From Flavobacterium lacustre (lineage in GTDB: Bacteria; Bacteroidota; Bacteroidia; Flavobacteriales; Flavobacteriaceae): 64,000 nucleotides of DNA. Within the stretch, counting starts at the first letter, position 1. Every line of letters begins with the position of its first letter. The notes beneath the pieces are model-generated. The model did no database searches. It saw nothing but the letters and a program-made list of their open reading frames with translations, and had not been told where the DNA came from. Below, piece by piece: positions 53,975-61,976 of this stretch. The stretch is from the NCBI RefSeq assembly GCF_027474525.2, contig NZ_CP114882.2, positions 2,852,001 to 2,916,000 of the forward strand, written 5' to 3'. Made by a program: the position numbers and the translations under genes.

Positions 53975-54160
53975 ATGAATACTACAGAATTAAAAGGAAA
54001 ATGGGACGAGCAAAAAGGAAAATTAAAACAAAAATTTGCTGCTTTAACTGACGATGATTTACTGTTAGTAGAAGGAAAAAAAGAAGAAATGATGGGTAAA
54101 TTACAAATCAAACTGGGTAAAACTAAAGAAGAATTGCATAAAATTCTAGAAGAACTTTAG
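53975..54160 (+). CDS. csbD: CsbD-family stress protein
   Basis: 61 residues. The family core is LKGKWDEQKGKLKQKFAALT near the N-terminus, followed by DDDLLLVEGKKEEMMGKLQI, and helices to the end. CsbD proteins belong to general stress regulons in other bacteria (sigma-B in Bacillus); molecular function is not established. Its presence directly behind a two-box promoter is the strongest hint that these promoters respond to stress. The lipoprotein gene at 54211 follows after 50 bp. Confidence 0.92.
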   Translation: MNTTELKGKWDEQKGKLKQKFAALTDDDLLLVEGKKEEMMGKLQIKLGKTKEELHKILEEL

Positions 54161-54210
54161 ATTGTATTCCCGCTTCAAAAAACTAATTTTTAATCTATAA
54201 AATCATTCAA

Positions 54211-54675
54211 ATGAAAAAAACACTTTTAACATTAGGACTTACCGCATTTATGTTTGGAACTGTAGTAACAAGTTGTAAACCTTCAACCAAAGAAGAAGAA
54301 AATGCTCAAGAAAATTTACAAGATGCTAAAGAAGAAGTTCAAGAAGCCAAAGAAGATTTGGTAGAAGCTAAAAGAGCTGCGACTGCAGAAGAATGGCAAG
54401 CTTTCAAGGACGAAACGAATGCTGCAATTGCAGTAAACGAAACTCGAATTGCTGAATTGAAAGTTAAAATGAAAAACACAGGAAAGTCTATTGACGCTTT
54501 ATATGAAAAAAATATTGATGCATTAGAGCAAAAAAATAAAGAACTTAAAATGAGAATGGATTCGTATAAAAATGATACCAGTGCTGATTGGGAATCTTTT
54601 AAACGAGAATTCAAATACGATATGAATGAACTGGGAAAATCCCTGAAAGATCTGACCGTGAATAACAAAAAGTAA
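54211..54675 (+). CDS. Small coiled-coil lipoprotein
   Basis: 154 residues. The signal ends at a lipobox (GTVVTSC). The mature part is a long charged coiled coil (EENAQENLQDAKEEVQEAKE, AAIAVNETRIAELKVKMKNT, DALEQKNKELKMRMDSYKND) with a helical C-terminus (DWESFKREFKYDMNELGKSL). It resembles periplasmic coiled-coil spacers in general shape only. It is probably co-transcribed with csbD from S7 and is followed by a strong terminator. Confidence 0.78.
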   Translation: MKKTLLTLGLTAFMFGTVVTSCKPSTKEEENAQENLQDAKEEVQEAKEDLVEAKRAATAEEWQAFKDETNAAIAVNETRIAELKVKMKNTGKSIDALYEKNIDALEQKNKELKMRMDSYKNDTSADWESFKREFKYDMNELGKSLKDLTVNNKK

Positions 54676-54690
54676 CGGAACAAAACCTAA

Positions 54691-54717
54691 AGGCGAGTAT
54701 GATACTCGCCTTTTTTT
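54691..54717 (+). terminator. Intrinsic terminator of the csbD unit
   Basis: AGGCGAGTA pairs with TACTCGCCT around a three-base loop and is followed by six more T. It ends the transcript from S7. Confidence 0.88.
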
Positions 54718-54758
54718 ATGCCTTAAATTTTCATACAATAGAATTTGAACAGCAAAGT

Positions 54759-54822
54759 GTGAATGTTATAACTTTTCCCCAAAGTTGTGTAACAGTTTTA
54801 GTTAGCATCGTTCCCACCTTTG
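54759..54822 (+). promoter_or_regulatory. Two-box stress promoter, site S8 (before the porin gene)
   Basis: GTGAATGTTATAACTT, then AAAGTTGTGTAAC ending at 54793, 24 nt, CTTTG at 54818-54822. The ATG at 54861 follows 38 bp later. Confidence 0.75.
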
Positions 54823-54860
54823 TAAAATAACAAACGAACATAAAATTAAAACTAAAAAAA

Positions 54861-55499
54861 ATGAAAAAATCTAAAAATCTAATTTATGCTTCACTGCTAA
54901 TTTGCTTCGCATTTACGGGAATTAAAGCACAAGAAAATGCTGCTAAATTTGGTATAAAAGGTGGTGTAAACTTTTCTAATCTCTACACCGAAGACGTAGA
55001 TGACAATAATGTATTAACTGGTTTTAATGTTGGTGTTTTTGCCAAATTGCCTATCACAAATTCAATTGCCATTCAACCGGAATTGTATTATACCACTAAA
55101 GGAGCCGAAGTAATTTACAATAACGCTTTTGTAGATGGAACTGGTCGTTTCAAATTAAATTATATTGAAATTCCTGTTTTGTTGGTTGTAAATCTAACAG
55201 AGAATTTCAATTTTCAAGTGGGTCCCTATGCTTCTTATTTAGTTAGTGGTAAAACCACAAATGAATCTAATGGATCAACGTTTGATTTTGAAAATAATTT
55301 AGACACTAATGATTTCAATAAAATTGATGCCGGTCTGGCAGCAGGTATTGGTATCGATATAAAATCAATGAGTCTTGGAGTTCGTTACAACTATGGTTTG
55401 ACCACAGTAGGTAAAGAAAGAACTTACGCAGGAACAAATTATACGTTTCCGGATGCTAAAAACAGCGTAATGAATGTTTATGTAAGTTTTGCACTTTAG
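54861..55499 (+). CDS. Porin-family outer-membrane beta-barrel protein
   Basis: 212 residues. After a signal peptide (ASLLICFAFTGIKAQ), the protein has the outer-membrane beta-barrel (PF13568-like) pattern of Bacteroidota: AAKFGIKGGVNFSNLYTED, TGFNVGVFAKLPITNSIAIQ, PELYYTTKGAEV, LNYIEIPVLLVVNLTENFNF, SLGVRYNYGLTTVGK. The barrel ends with NVYVSFAL, whose terminal residues suit outer-membrane insertion. It starts the transcript from S8, which probably continues into the four small genes below it. Confidence 0.88.
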   Translation: MKKSKNLIYASLLICFAFTGIKAQENAAKFGIKGGVNFSNLYTEDVDDNNVLTGFNVGVFAKLPITNSIAIQPELYYTTKGAEVIYNNAFVDGTGRFKLNYIEIPVLLVVNLTENFNFQVGPYASYLVSGKTTNESNGSTFDFENNLDTNDFNKIDAGLAAGIGIDIKSMSLGVRYNYGLTTVGKERTYAGTNYTFPDAKNSVMNVYVSFAL

Positions 55500-55566
55500 A
55501 CAGAACAAATTATTTCCATTTTTTTTAAACAGTACACAAAAAATTAATCACTAAAAAACAACAATC

Positions 55567-55719
55567 ATGAGCAATTTACTTTATACACTAGCCGTAATTT
55601 TAATCATATTTTGGGCCATCGGATTCTTTGCTTACAGTGCAGGATCAATCATACACATACTGCTTGTCATTGCAGTAATCGCAGTGATATTAAGACTTAT
55701 TCAAGGAAAAAGAATATAA
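55567..55719 (+). CDS. Lmo0937-type very small membrane protein
   Basis: 50 residues: MSNLLYTLAVILIIFWAIGF starts the first hydrophobic helix, and a second follows (SIIHILLVIAVIAVILRLI), ending QGKRI. This double-helix pattern is typical of the lmo0937/DUF5670 family of short membrane proteins, often seen with YtxH and CsbD. The gene sits 67 bp after the porin stop and 22 bp before ytxH. No function is established. Confidence 0.8.
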   Translation: MSNLLYTLAVILIIFWAIGFFAYSAGSIIHILLVIAVIAVILRLIQGKRI

Positions 55720-55741
55720 AAACAGTTAAATATAAATAATT

Positions 55742-56020
55742 ATGAAAACAGATAAAGTAGTTTTAGGAATTTTGGGTGGTATCGCAGCTGGAGCAATGTT
55801 AGGAATATTATTCGCTCCTGAAAAAGGAACCAAAACAAGAAGAAAAATCATGGATAAAGGCAACGATTATGCGGATGATTTAAAAGATAAATTTGATACT
55901 GTATTAGGAACAATTACTAAAAAGTATGAAAAAATTTGGCAACAAGGTGAAAATTTAATTGCCGAAGAAAAAGAGAAATTCGATACAGCAAAAAATGAAA
56001 TTAAAAATGCAAATCGTTAA
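55742..56020 (+). CDS. YtxH-domain protein
   Basis: 92 residues. The N-terminal glycine-rich helix (VVLGILGGIAAGAMLGILFA) followed by PEKGTKTRRKIMDKGNDYAD is the YtxH signature; the rest is a charged helix to the end. YtxH of Bacillus is a general stress protein of the sigma-B regulon. Only 10 bp separate it from the next gene, so the four small genes from 55567 to 56733 are one operon. Confidence 0.88.
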   Translation: MKTDKVVLGILGGIAAGAMLGILFAPEKGTKTRRKIMDKGNDYADDLKDKFDTVLGTITKKYEKIWQQGENLIAEEKEKFDTAKNEIKNANR

Positions 56021-56030
56021 TTTTTAAGAT

Positions 56031-56378
56031 ATGGAAACTAAAGCTTCAACAATAGAATTGCTTTTTGAAAAAGCAGAAGATTATGCTAGAACAACTGCTG
56101 AATTAACGAAACTGACTGTAGTAGACAAATCAGCTGATGTGCTATCTTCTCTCCTTTCTCAAATGGCAGTCGGTGTTGTTGTTGCCTTGTTTTCCTTATT
56201 AATAAACATTGGAATTTCCTTGTGGTTGGGAGAACTGCTTGATAAAACCTATTATGGTTTCTTTATTGTATCCGGTTGCCATTTGATATTTGCCATTCTT
56301 TTATACAGCTATAAAAGAGTATGGATTAAAATGCCTGTCAGTAATTTTATTATCCATAAAATGCTAAATAATAAATAG
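56031..56378 (+). CDS. Holin-X-like (DUF1469-type) membrane protein
   Basis: 115 residues. An amphipathic N-terminal helix (ELLFEKAEDYARTTAELTKL) precedes two membrane helices (QMAVGVVVALFSLLINIGIS and YYGFFIVSGCHLIFAILLYS). This is the layout of the phage-holin-like/DUF1469 family that often accompanies YtxH. The name does not imply cell lysis here. Its stop is 1 bp before the next gene. Confidence 0.8.
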   Translation: METKASTIELLFEKAEDYARTTAELTKLTVVDKSADVLSSLLSQMAVGVVVALFSLLINIGISLWLGELLDKTYYGFFIVSGCHLIFAILLYSYKRVWIKMPVSNFIIHKMLNNK

Positions 56379-56379
56379 G

Positions 56380-56733
56380 ATGAAAAAGTTAAACCAAACC
56401 GATTTGCTGAATGAAGCCATAACGATTTTAAAATTCAAACAAAAAGAAGATTTTAATAATCTAAAACTGCAATTTGAATTAACATATGACAGTCTAAAAC
56501 CTGTAAATATCTTAAAAAATGCTATTATAGATATGACTTCAGTACCGGATTTAAAAAGTAATGTTGCCAGTAATGTAATCGGATTAGCTACCGGTTATTT
56601 GTCGAAAAAAGTACTATTGGGAGGATCCCATAATCCTATAAAAAGAATTTTAGGTACTGTATTGCAGTTTGTAATAACTAATGTTATTGCCAAACAATCC
56701 AATCCATTTCAATCAAAGGAAATAGAAGAATAG
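56380..56733 (+). CDS. Small hypothetical protein of the ytxH operon
   Basis: 117 residues. The N-terminal half is a charged helix (LLNEAITILKFKQKEDFNNL); the C-terminal half has glycine-rich hydrophobic stretches (SNVIGLATGYLSKKVLLGGS, ILGTVLQFVITNVIA) that may associate with the membrane. I recognise it as a frequent companion of YtxH and the holin-like protein in Flavobacteria, without known function. It is the last gene of that operon. Confidence 0.72.
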   Translation: MKKLNQTDLLNEAITILKFKQKEDFNNLKLQFELTYDSLKPVNILKNAIIDMTSVPDLKSNVASNVIGLATGYLSKKVLLGGSHNPIKRILGTVLQFVITNVIAKQSNPFQSKEIEE

Positions 56734-56895
56734 ATTCAGAAATGTGTATTAGAATACTATAATTGCCCCCATATTTTATTCTTTCACAAATCATCAGACT
56801 ATTTATTTTATGTGCTTTATACAAATGATAAATTTGAAATAAATCAATTATTTCCTCTAAACTTAAAGCTCTTATTAATTTTGAATAGCATTATC

Positions 56896-57600
56896 ATGGT
56901 AAATACAAAAAACAACAACTTAGTCAACAGAGATAAAAATCTTTCTTTTCAAAATGAAGAGAGAGAAAAAAGTGCTGCTGAATTAGTAATTGCCAATGAA
57001 GAATTAGCCTTTCAAAACAAAGAAAAAGGAAAAAGAGCAGCCGAATTAATAATTGCTAATAAAGAGCTTACTTTTCAAAATAAAGAAAAAGGAAAAAGAG
57101 CAGCCGAATTAGTGATTGCTAATAAAGAGCTTACTTTTCAAAATAAAGAAAAAGGAAAAAGAGCAGCTGAATTAGTGATTGCTAATAAAGAACTTACTTT
57201 TCAAAATAAAGAAAAAGAAAAAAGAGCGGCCGAATTAGTCATTGCGAATAAAGAATTGGCCTATCAGAATCAAGAAAATGAAAAACGTACAGAAGAACTA
57301 ATTGCTGCCAATACTGAATTAAAAAAGGCAGAAGAATATCACAAAGAGTACATATTGGGACTTGAAAAAATGATGTTCATGACTTCTCACAAAGTACGAT
57401 TAGATATTGCTAATATTCTTGGAATTTCCAATCTTTTGGATCATGCTACTAATTCACCTGAAGAACATAAACAATTTGTGGATTACATCAAACAGTCCGC
57501 AATATCACTTGATATATTTACAAAAGAATTGACCTTAGTTATTTTTGATCTAGAACAAAAAGGAAGAAATAAAAATTTTATAAAACCGACTGATTTATAA
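56896..57600 (+). CDS. Coiled-coil repeat protein with HisKA-like phosphoacceptor domain and no kinase domain
   Basis: About 234 residues from the ATG at 56896; a GTG at 56812 would add 28 residues but has no better support. Residues about 15-140 are six tandem 21-residue units (ELTFQNKEKGKRAAELVIAN type), the same unit as in the kinase at 40709. The C-terminal 85 residues resemble a histidine kinase dimerisation domain: LGLEKMMFMTSHKVRLDIAN then ILGISNLLDH, with the His in TSHKVR where kinases have SHEIR. No ATP-binding domain follows. It could be a histidine phosphotransfer or adaptor protein. It is cytoplasmic and has its own unit between the stress operon and the arsenic genes. Confidence 0.78.
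   Translation: MVNTKNNNLVNRDKNLSFQNEEREKSAAELVIANEELAFQNKEKGKRAAELIIANKELTFQNKEKGKRAAELVIANKELTFQNKEKGKRAAELVIANKELTFQNKEKEKRAAELVIANKELAYQNQENEKRTEELIAANTELKKAEEYHKEYILGLEKMMFMTSHKVRLDIANILGISNLLDHATNSPEEHKQFVDYIKQSAISLDIFTKELTLVIFDLEQKGRNKNFIKPTDL
56938..57315 (+). repeat. Six in-frame 63-bp tandem repeats
   Basis: Units begin at 56938, 57001, 57064, 57127, 57190 and 57253. Units 2 to 5 are nearly identical in DNA, which points to recent expansion. Each codes for 21 residues (three heptads), so the number of units can vary without changing coiled-coil register. They match the repeats at 41756-42133 in protein sequence. Confidence 0.92.
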
Positions 57601-57603
57601 AAA

Positions 57604-57646
57604 AAGGCTGTATAAAGTGAACATAATTCACTATTTATACAGCCTT
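57604..57646. terminator. Bidirectional terminator between convergent genes
   Basis: AAGGCTGTATAAA and TTTATACAGCCTT pair perfectly, and inside them GTGAA and TTCAC extend the stem. It separates the coiled-coil protein from the arsenite transporter gene. Confidence 0.85.
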
Positions 57647-57651
57647 TATTT

Positions 57652-58722
57652 TTATACCAGTTTAGCATAGTACTTTTTTCTGAACCAAAAAGCTACGTTT
57701 ACTAATGCGATTAAGGCTGGAACTTCAACTAAAGGTCCTATTACACCTGCAAATGCTTGTCCGCTGTTGATACCAAAAACACCAATAGCTACCGCTATGG
57801 CTAATTCAAAATTATTGCCCGTTGCCGTAAATGCAATGGCAGTAGATTTAGAATAATCCGCACCAAAATACTTCCCGATAAAGAAACTAACCACAAACAT
57901 TATGGCAAAATAAATCACTAACGGAATAGCAATACGAACTACATCCATTGGGATTTGTACAATTAATTCGCCTTTTAAACTGAACATTAATACAATGGTA
58001 AACAATAATGAAATCAATGTTATTGGTGAAATAAAAGGCACATATTTAGTTTCAAACCAATCCACTCCTTTAGCCGCTATTAACACATAACGACTGATAA
58101 TTCCCAAAGCGAAAGGAATCCCTAAATAAATCCCCACACTTTCGGCAATTTGACCAATACTGATGTTTACTTCAAAACCGGTATATCCAAAATAAGGAGG
58201 CAAAATTGTGATGAAAACATAAGCATAAACACTGTATAATAATACTTGAAAAATACTGTTTAAAGCAATCAAACCCGCTGCATATTCTCGGTTTCCATCG
58301 GCTAAATCGTTCCATACCACAACCATTGCAATACAACGCGCCAGACCAATGAGGATTACTCCAATCATATATTCCGGATATCCGTTTAGAAAAAGTAAGG
58401 CTAAAGAAAACATTAAAACAGGACCTATAATCCAATTCAGAAACAGGGAAGCACCTAATACTTTTGTGTTTTTGAACACCTCGCCCATTTGTTCGTATTT
58501 CACTTTCGCTAATGGCGGATACATCATCAAAATTAATCCGATGGCCAAAGGAATATTCGTGGTTCCGCTCGAAAAGGAATTGATAAAACCACTGCTCGAC
58601 GGAATAAAATAGCCAACTGCCACGCCAATAGCCATTGCCAAAAATATCCAAAGGGTTAAATAACTATCGAGAAAACTTAATTTTTTTCTGGCTACAACCG
58701 GAGTACAATTATTTGCTGACAT
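57652..58722 (-). CDS. arsB: ACR3-family arsenite efflux transporter
   Basis: 356 residues with about ten membrane helices. The ACR3 signature is [19 protein letters not shown], with the essential Cys at residue 130. Further matches are [20 protein letters not shown] and the C-terminal [20 protein letters not shown] then [12 protein letters not shown] with the conserved Glu. It expels arsenite (and perhaps antimonite) across the inner membrane using the proton gradient. It ends the four-gene operon arsR, DUF6428 gene, arsC, arsB; its start is 2 bp after the arsC stop. Confidence 0.95.
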   Translation of the reverse strand: MSANNCTPVVARKKLSFLDSYLTLWIFLAMAIGVAVGYFIPSSSGFINSFSSGTTNIPLAIGLILMMYPPLAKVKYEQMGEVFKNTKVLGASLFLNWIIGPVLMFSLALLFLNGYPEYMIGVILIGLARCIAMVVVWNDLADGNREYAAGLIALNSIFQVLLYSVYAYVFITILPPYFGYTGFEVNISIGQIAESVGIYLGIPFALGIISRYVLIAAKGVDWFETKYVPFISPITLISLLFTIVLMFSLKGELIVQIPMDVVRIAIPLVIYFAIMFVVSFFIGKYFGADYSKSTAIAFTATGNNFELAIAVAIGVFGINSGQAFAGVIGPLVEVPALIALVNVAFWFRKKYYAKLV

Positions 58723-58724
58723 GC

Positions 58725-59357
58725 TTATTGATTAATTTGTGAGAAAACATAAAATAATTCGGTGGCAATTTGCAAACTGCGTTCTTCATATTTTTCGGCT
58801 TGTTGCGGCGTATTATCGAATGCTTTTGGATCTTCAAAAGTAATCGGAATGCGTTTTTCGGCTCCCGGAATAAACGGACAACCGCCATCGGCTTGCGAAC
58901 ACGTCAATATAGCTGCAAAAGCACTTTGTGGATTAAAATCATCATCATACGTTTTAGAAAAACCTATAACCGGATGTTCGTTTGCTGCATATTTTATGCT
59001 GTAAACAGGGTTTTTACCCTCGGAAATAGTTTTAATTTTAAATCCGGATTTCACTAATGTTTGCGCTGCCATCGGAAATAAAGCCGTTGCTTCTGTCCCA
59101 CCCGAATAACAAAAAACATTTTTTATGCCATAATATGCCGCTGCTGTTTGTGCCCAAACTTGAGACAAATGACTTCGTCTGGAATTGTGTGTACAAATCA
59201 AGTTAAGCCTGATTTCTTGTTGGTTACTTGCTTTAGCCTGAATAAAATCTATAAGTGGTTGCAAAGTGATTTTACGTTCTGCTGTTATACTTTCTAAATT
59301 AAAAGTGCGAACTATTTGTTCAATTTCCGGAAATAAGATGTTTTTAGTCAATGTCAT
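58725..59357 (-). CDS. arsC: Arsenate reductase-like low-molecular-weight phosphatase
   Basis: 210 residues. The P-loop CTHNSRRS (Cys55, Arg61) is the CX5R motif of LMW protein tyrosine phosphatase-like arsenate reductases. The second half has [20 protein letters not shown], with Asp for the general acid, and [17 protein letters not shown] with two cysteines that could serve in a redox relay. It reduces arsenate to arsenite for the efflux pump. An N-terminal extension of about 45 residues precedes the P-loop, a version I recognise from Bacteroidota. Confidence 0.9.
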   Translation of the reverse strand: MTLTKNILFPEIEQIVRTFNLESITAERKITLQPLIDFIQAKASNQQEIRLNLICTHNSRRSHLSQVWAQTAAAYYGIKNVFCYSGGTEATALFPMAAQTLVKSGFKIKTISEGKNPVYSIKYAANEHPVIGFSKTYDDDFNPQSAFAAILTCSQADGGCPFIPGAEKRIPITFEDPKAFDNTPQQAEKYEERSLQIATELFYVFSQINQ

Positions 59358-59384
59358 ATTTTTTTAAATGCTTATCGTATTAAA

Positions 59385-59855
59385 TTAGCAGCAGCCTCCT
59401 CCTGGAGTACAACAACTTTGTTCATTGTTCCTATCCGATAATCGGATTTTAGGTTTTTGAGATGGAATCCCACATTGGTCCTGGGCCAGACAAGCTGTTT
59501 TTTTGTTCAGCAAAACAAAATCATTTCCATCAAAATCTAAATCATATTTTCCAATCGTCGTGTCTTGGTATTCTACTTCAATTTCGAAATCACCAATGCC
59601 TAAAACTTTTTCAGATAATTCGATGATATTCAATAATTTTTGAGGTTTCAAGCGGTGTTCAAAATCATTGGCATCCCACAATTGGAAATTAACAACGGTT
59701 TCTTTACGAACAGTTCCGCCACAATCAATAAAGTTTTTGGTAATTAAACCTACTTCGGTAACATGAAAATGTTCTGGTACAGAAGTGCCGTTTGGTAAAG
59801 TAAAGTTCACCGCTTCGGCTGTTTTTAAAATGGATTTAATTTGTGAAAGTTTCAT
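59385..59855 (-). CDS. DUF6428-type protein of arsenic operons
   Basis: 156 residues. The sequence VPEHFHVTEVGLITKNFIDC then GGTVRKETVVNFQLW is the recognisable core; DLDFDGNDFVLLNKKTACLA follows. The last residues are SCCTPGGGCC, a double Cys pair. I recognise the family as DUF6428, found in Bacteroidota arsenic operons. The HFH motif and Cys tail could bind As(III) or another metal, perhaps as a chaperone to the pump. It lies between arsR and arsC. Confidence 0.8.
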   Translation of the reverse strand: MKLSQIKSILKTAEAVNFTLPNGTSVPEHFHVTEVGLITKNFIDCGGTVRKETVVNFQLWDANDFEHRLKPQKLLNIIELSEKVLGIGDFEIEVEYQDTTIGKYDLDFDGNDFVLLNKKTACLAQDQCGIPSQKPKIRLSDRNNEQSCCTPGGGCC

Positions 59856-59875
59856 ATCAATTTCAATTTAAAAAT

Positions 59876-60208
59876 TTAACAACATTCGTTTTTCTTTTTC
59901 TCTAAATGAGTCGTAATGTGTTGAAAAAAGCCTTTTATTTTTTCAAAACCTGATTCGCTGATACAATAACAAATACTGGCTCCTTCGAAGTTTCCTTTGA
60001 TTAAACCGGCATTTTTTAATTCTTTTAAATGTTGTGAAACTGTGGGCTGCGCCAAAGGCAATTCATTCACAATATCACCGCAAATGCAGGTTTCTACTTT
60101 GAGTAAGTATTCGATAATAGCAATACGCGCCGGATGTCCTAATGCTTTGGCCAAAATAGCCAGTTCATTTTGCTGGTCTGTAAAGTGATCTGTTTTTGTT
60201 GCACCCAT
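59876..60208 (-). CDS. arsR: ArsR-family arsenite-responsive repressor (arsB operon)
   Basis: About 110 residues from the ATG at 60208; the ATG at 60229 lies within the operator and is not used. The winged helix is ALGHPARIAIIEYLLKVETC, PLAQPTVSQHLKELKNAGLI, then KGNFEGASICYCIS. The inducer-binding Cys pair is ETCICGD in the third helix, and the protein ends with KKNECC, an additional Cys pair. It should repress its own operon until arsenite binds. The palindrome ATATTGCAATAT overlaps its promoter. Confidence 0.92.
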   Translation of the reverse strand: MGATKTDHFTDQQNELAILAKALGHPARIAIIEYLLKVETCICGDIVNELPLAQPTVSQHLKELKNAGLIKGNFEGASICYCISESGFEKIKGFFQHITTHLEKKKNECC

Positions 60209-60220
60209 AGTAATATATTT

Positions 60221-60240
60221 ATATTGCAATATTACGATAT
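60221..60240 (-). promoter_or_regulatory. Operator-promoter of the first ars operon
   Basis: ATATTGCAATAT (60221-60232) is a perfect 12-bp palindrome. On the minus strand TAATATTG (60235-60228) is one base from the -7 consensus TAnnTTTG, so repressor binding would block the promoter. The arsR ATG begins about 13 bp beyond the palindrome. Confidence 0.55.
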
Positions 60241-60273
60241 AACTAAATCAAAACAAAATTTAAATAGTATTTT

Positions 60274-61248
60274 TTATAAAATAAGATTAAAAATATAACC
60301 TGAAAAAATGATACAAACCGTAACTACCGCAAAAAAAATAGCCAACATTTTTGTTGTCATAATTTTTTTGAGCAACAATCCTTCCGGAATAGATAAGGCT
60401 ACAACCGCCATCGAAAAAGCAATAACAGTCCCTAACGGAATCCCCTTCTCTACCAATACTTGCATGATGGGCAAAATTCCTGAGGTATTACTATACATGG
60501 GAATCCCTACTAAGACCGCAATAGGAACCGCAAACGGATTGTCTTTGGTGATGTATTTTTCAAAAAAACCGGTTGGTATGTATCCGTGCATTAATCCGCC
60601 AATGGCTACTCCTATGATAATGTAAGGCGCAACTCCTTTTATTATTCCGATAGCTTCCTTGAAAATATCAGGGATTCTTTGTTGAAATGATCTTTTTTCT
60701 TCCTCAAAACTCAACGCTTCTTGTTTGTTCTTAATGATATTTTTTACCCAATCGGTCAATAAATGTTCTAATTTCAGTTTGCCTAAAATAAAACCGGCTA
60801 TCATAGAAAGTACGATTCCGCTACCCACATAAATAATAGTCGTTTTGAAACCAAACATTCCTATGAACATGGCAACAGTTACAGCATCGACCAAGGGAGA
60901 AGAAATTAAAAAAGCAAAAGTTACTCCCAAGGGAATTCCTCCTTGAACAAAACCAATGAATAGCGGAACTGAGGAACAGGAACAAAAAGGAGTTATTGTC
61001 CCGAAGAATGAGGCAATGAAATAATCCAACCCATACCATTTCCTTTTTTGGAGTGCATCACGAACTTTTTCGATAGGAAAATAAGAATTGATTATCCCCA
61101 TTAAAATCGTGATAAAAAAAAGTAAAATAAAGATTTTAATACTGTCGAATACAAAAAAGTTCAAGGCATCACCCAGTTTTGTTCCCCTTGCTATTTGAAA
61201 CACGGAATATATCAGCCAGTCTGCAAAACTTTGAACCCAGTCAAACAT
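60274..61248 (-). CDS. ArsP/SO_0444-type permease (PF03773)
   Basis: 324 residues, eight or more membrane helices. The family motif TPFCSCSSVPLFIGFVQGG (about 81-99) carries two cysteines that can bind a metal or thiol-reactive substrate; a second family stretch is LVGIPMYSNTSGILPIMQVL. PF03773 permeases export organoarsenicals (ArsP) or other metal species. It is the last gene of the operon arsR, thioredoxin-like gene, rhodanese gene, permease gene. Substrate remains open; arsenic is the most likely from context. Confidence 0.85.
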   Translation of the reverse strand: MFDWVQSFADWLIYSVFQIARGTKLGDALNFFVFDSIKIFILLFFITILMGIINSYFPIEKVRDALQKRKWYGLDYFIASFFGTITPFCSCSSVPLFIGFVQGGIPLGVTFAFLISSPLVDAVTVAMFIGMFGFKTTIIYVGSGIVLSMIAGFILGKLKLEHLLTDWVKNIIKNKQEALSFEEEKRSFQQRIPDIFKEAIGIIKGVAPYIIIGVAIGGLMHGYIPTGFFEKYITKDNPFAVPIAVLVGIPMYSNTSGILPIMQVLVEKGIPLGTVIAFSMAVVALSIPEGLLLKKIMTTKMLAIFFAVVTVCIIFSGYIFNLIL

Positions 61249-61265
61249 AACGCAATTGAATTAAA

Positions 61266-61655
61266 TTAACAGCAACTTGAACCTGAGCAACAGGAAGTAC
61301 CGCCATTTCCCATAACGGAAGATGTATCTCCTATTGTAGGAAATCCTTTTTGAACCCAACGAATCATTCCATGTTTCATATTAACGACTTTATCGTAACC
61401 GTGATTAACCAAGAATCCTGCAGCTCTTAGACTTCTAGCACCGGATTTACATACTAATACTACGTCCCTGTCTTTTGGAATTTTTGTAAAATTTTCTTCA
61501 AAAACAGTTAACGGAATATTAATGATATTAGGCACATCATAAGCTAATTGTGCTACTTCATCAGCTTCACGAACATCTACTAAGAGAGCGCCATTCTTTA
61601 CCCAATCCTGAGTTGTTGTTGGGCAAATTTCTTTTACTAATCTTTGATTTTCCAT
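61266..61655 (-). CDS. Rhodanese-like protein with Cys-rich tail
   Basis: 129 residues. The rhodanese domain contains ALLVDVREADEVAQLAYDVP and the active-site loop VCKSGARSLRAAG (Cys69). It ends with SCCSGSSCC, two Cys pairs that recall the tail of the DUF6428 protein at 59385. It may transfer sulfur or bind a metalloid together with the thioredoxin-like protein encoded 4 bp upstream. Cytoplasmic. Confidence 0.88.
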   Translation of the reverse strand: MENQRLVKEICPTTTQDWVKNGALLVDVREADEVAQLAYDVPNIINIPLTVFEENFTKIPKDRDVVLVCKSGARSLRAAGFLVNHGYDKVVNMKHGMIRWVQKGFPTIGDTSSVMGNGGTSCCSGSSCC

Positions 61656-61659
61656 TGTT

Positions 61660-61896
61660 TTATTCTTTTAAAAATGTTTTAATTTCGTCAGTTTGAGCAA
61701 TTCTGCCTTTTACTTTGATCACATCATCAATCATCAAAACTGGAGTTGTCAAGATGTTGTATTTCATCATTTCTTCGATATCTTCAATTTTGATAATTTC
61801 CGCTTCAATTCCCAACTGTTTTACAGCTTCTTGAACGTTATTAAATGTTGTTTTACACTTAGCACAGCCAGGTCCGAGTACTTTAATTGTTTTCAT
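61660..61896 (-). CDS. Small thioredoxin-fold protein
   Basis: 78 residues. The redox motif GPGCAKC (Cys11, Cys14) follows a first beta-strand, and the cis-Pro region is YNILTTPVLMIDD, as in the thioredoxin/glutaredoxin-like family often seen with ArsP-type permeases. It is likely a thiol redox or metalloid carrier for the following rhodanese and permease. It has its own operator-promoter at 61915-61930. Confidence 0.9.
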   Translation of the reverse strand: MKTIKVLGPGCAKCKTTFNNVQEAVKQLGIEAEIIKIEDIEEMMKYNILTTPVLMIDDVIKVKGRIAQTDEIKTFLKE

Positions 61897-61914
61897 TTTT
61901 AAGCTATTTTTCTA

Positions 61915-61930
61915 TTCGTAAATTTACGAA
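61915..61930 (-). promoter_or_regulatory. ArsR-type operator inside the second ars operon
   Basis: TTCGTAAATTTACGAA is a perfect 16-bp palindrome between the arsR gene and the thioredoxin-like gene. It matches 14 of 16 positions of the site upstream of arsR at 62301-62316. The embedded TAAATTTA resembles a -7 element, so it may be an internal repressible promoter. Confidence 0.65.
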
Positions 61931-61976
61931 CTAATAAATAAACAGCGTACCAATAACAAATAAAAAAATCATAAAC

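Noticed and set aside
56938..57315. Regularly spaced 63-bp repeats considered as a CRISPR array
   Set aside because: The units are contiguous without spacers, stay in one reading frame and encode coiled-coil heptads.
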